A stretch of 6,663 bases of DNA from an uncultured Romboutsia sp. (GTDB taxonomy: Bacteria > Bacillota > Clostridia > Peptostreptococcales > Peptostreptococcaceae), in the NCBI GenBank assembly GCA_937880075.1, contig CALFLM010000083.1:1-6663 (forward strand), written 5' to 3'. The notes under the pieces were generated by a model. That model was not told the DNA's origin, searched no databases, and worked only from the letters and a program-made list of their open reading frames with translations. Numbering within the stretch: the first letter of the stretch is position 1; every line of letters starts with the position of its first letter. This document shows positions 5,496-6,663 of the stretch, piece after piece. The position numbers were made by a program, and so were the translations under genes.

Positions 5496-5526
5496 GGGAG
5501 ATATTAATATCTCCCTATTTTTGTTT
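5496..5526 (+). terminator. Intrinsic terminator after the 173-residue gene
   Basis: A perfect palindrome (GGGAG and CTCCC arms joined through an ATATTAATAT core, 5496-5515) is followed by TATTTTTGTTT. The arm-plus-T-tract layout, 8 bases after the TAA at 5485-5487, is a typical Rho-independent terminator for the plus-strand unit. The endonuclease gene starts just 3' of it and so needs its own promoter or read-through. Confidence 0.85.
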
Positions 5527-5528
5527 AT

Positions 5529-6663
5529 ATGATAAATCACGATGACCTCATTTTAAAAATTTTATCAAATAAATGTGGATATATTGATTCTAATAAATTA
5601 AGAAAAATAAATATTAAATATCCATTAATAAAATATTATTTAGAAAATAGATTTGATTATATAGAAAATTTAAATGAAGCTTTTAATAGAATAAAGTATC
5701 ATATTGAAATAAGACCAAAATGTCCAATATGTGGTGGAAAATTAAAGTATTTAAATAGAAAAAATCATTTATACAACAATCACTGTTCAATAAAGTGTAG
5801 AGTAAAAGATAAAAAGGTTAAAGAAAAATTAGAGCAAACAAATATAATAAAATATGGTTGCAAATGCATTTTTGGATCTAAAGAAATAAAAGAAAGAATA
5901 AAGAAAACAAATTTACAAAAATATGGAGTAGAATATGTTGGGGCATCTAAAGAAATACAAGAAAAAATTAAAGAAACATGTTTGAATAAATATGGTGTAG
6001 AATATATTGTTGAATCCAAAGAAATACAAGAAAAAATTAAAGAAACATGTTTGAATAAATATGGGGTGATGTCTCCAATTGAATCACCTGCAATTAGATT
6101 AAAATGCAAAGAATCATATATAAAAAATCTTGGAGTGGATAATCCAATGAAATCAAATATTATAAAAGAAAAATCTAAACAAACTTGTTTAGAAAAATAT
6201 GGTGTGGAATATTCATTTCAATCTTTAAAAGTAAAAGAAAAATCTAAACAAACTTGTTTAGAAAAATATGGGGTTGATAATTATTCAAAAACAAATGAAT
6301 TTAATAATAAAGTAAAAAATACTTGTTTATTAAAATATAATAGAAATTATTGTTTAAATATTGATAAATATAAACAAACTTGTTTAGAAAAATATGGTGT
6401 ATCTTCTTGGTCTAAAACCGATGATTTTAAAACAATAATCAAAGAAAAACAAAAAGAAATTAAAATAAAATATAAACAAACTTGCTTAGAAAAATATGGG
6501 GTAGAATATGCATCACAATCACAAGAAATTAAAGAAAAAATAATTGAATCTAAAAGAAGAAATCATACATTTAATACTTCTAAACCAGAAGAAGAATTGT
6601 ATTTATATATTAAAGAAAAATTTCCTTCAGTAAAAAGACAATATAAGGATAAATTAAGGTACC
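5529..6663 (+). CDS. Homing endonuclease-like protein with zinc motif and KYGV repeat array (3' end missing)
   Basis: An open frame runs from ATG 5529 to the right edge: 378 complete codons with no stop. Cys65, Cys68, Cys86 and Cys90 form a C-x2-C-x17-C-x3-C zinc-binding motif. Then comes an array built on T-C-L-x-K-Y-G-V: KYG or degenerate copies begin at residues 108, 131, 154, 177, 200, 223, 246 and 269, spaced exactly 23 apart, with further copies at 288 and 322. Residues 351-378 (S-K-P-E-E-E-L, then K-R-Q-Y and R-Y) match my memory of the start of the Vsr-like nuclease domain in phage homing endonucleases of the I-Bth0305I type; the catalytic core would lie beyond the window. Such genes are selfish elements that cut a cognate site and copy themselves by repair. 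Codons are strongly AT-biased (Arg almost only AGA, Lys mostly AAA), unlike the gene before it, suggesting recent transfer. Confidence 0.82.
   Translation, partial: MINHDDLILKILSNKCGYIDSNKLRKINIKYPLIKYYLENRFDYIENLNEAFNRIKYHIEIRPKCPICGGKLKYLNRKNHLYNNHCSIKCRVKDKKVKEKLEQTNIIKYGCKCIFGSKEIKERIKKTNLQKYGVEYVGASKEIQEKIKETCLNKYGVEYIVESKEIQEKIKETCLNKYGVMSPIESPAIRLKCKESYIKNLGVDNPMKSNIIKEKSKQTCLEKYGVEYSFQSLKVKEKSKQTCLEKYGVDNYSKTNEFNNKVKNTCLLKYNRNYCLNIDKYKQTCLEKYGVSSWSKTDDFKTIIKEKQKEIKIKYKQTCLEKYGVEYASQSQEIKEKIIESKRRNHTFNTSKPEEELYLYIKEKFPSVKRQYKDKLRY
5949..6064 (+). repeat. 47-bp perfect direct repeat inside the endonuclease gene
   Basis: Bases 5949-5995 and 6018-6064 are identical and 69 bases apart, exactly one 23-codon repeat unit. 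This points to recent duplication or gene conversion of one unit of the KYGV array. Other units share shorter near-identical stretches around CAAACTTG(T/C)TTAGAAAAATATGG (near 6179, 6248, 6373 and 6475). Confidence 0.9.

Noticed and set aside
5780..6109. Minus-strand open frame with repeated Thr-Pro-Tyr-Leu-Phe-Lys-His segments
   Set aside because: It is the antisense of the KYGV repeat array; the apparent repeats mirror the coding strand.
5879..6520. Possible CRISPR-like or tandem DNA repeat array
   Set aside because: The repetition follows the 23-codon protein repeat, units differ at many bases, and the frame is open throughout; this is a repetitive coding region.
6658..6663. GGTACC at the right edge as a cloning junction
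   Set aside because: The hexamer continues the endonuclease frame (Arg-Tyr and a C that could begin Pro, as in related proteins), so it is readily explained as native sequence.

Overview
This is an AT-rich stretch of a tailed double-stranded DNA phage genome, probably from a large T4-related phage. The clues are compact, mostly hypothetical genes in two divergent transcription units, a phage-type sigma-70 family factor, a family of small proteins sharing a T4-like capsid-targeting N-terminus, and a free-standing homing endonuclease at the right edge. Nothing here fixes the host. Shine-Dalgarno sequences are mostly absent and starts sit behind A/T-rich leaders, which would suit a Bacteroidota host, but that is only a hint. 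All eight visible stop codons are TAA or TGA and the standard bacterial code reads cleanly.

Left block (1-4205, minus strand). Transcription runs right to left from a divergent intergenic region at 4206-4396. The first gene encodes a 399-residue sigma factor. Five small genes of unknown function follow (126, 126, 102, 230 and 203 residues), tightly packed with gaps of 1 to 9 bases or overlaps of 4 and 8 bases. All six proteins open with versions of one short motif, roughly M-K-x-L-S-E-Y-hydrophobic-x-E. It closely resembles the T4 capsid-targeting sequence MKTYQEFIAE, which sends internal proteins into the prohead and is then cut off by the prohead protease. The natural reading is a cassette of proteins packed inside the capsid and possibly injected with the DNA, one of them a sigma factor. 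A weak AT-rich hairpin separates this cassette from a four-helix membrane protein with an acidic Glu-Pro/Glu-Leu repeat tail, which runs off the left edge.

Right block (4397-6663, plus strand). A 181-residue protein with a C-terminal membrane segment is followed by a 173-residue charged helical protein, then a strong intrinsic terminator. Beyond the terminator lies an incomplete homing endonuclease-like gene with a zinc-binding motif and a long array of 23-residue KYGV repeats. Its codon use is markedly more AT-biased than that of its neighbours, and the last part of the 173-residue gene shares that bias, as if flanking DNA was exchanged when the element arrived.

The most interesting hypothesis is that this phage packages its own sigma factor in the virion so that host RNA polymerase can be redirected as soon as DNA enters the cell. 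The sigma factor has non-canonical residues where the -10 element is normally read. A TATAAAT motif resembling the T4 late promoter lies 18-32 bases upstream of three gene starts.
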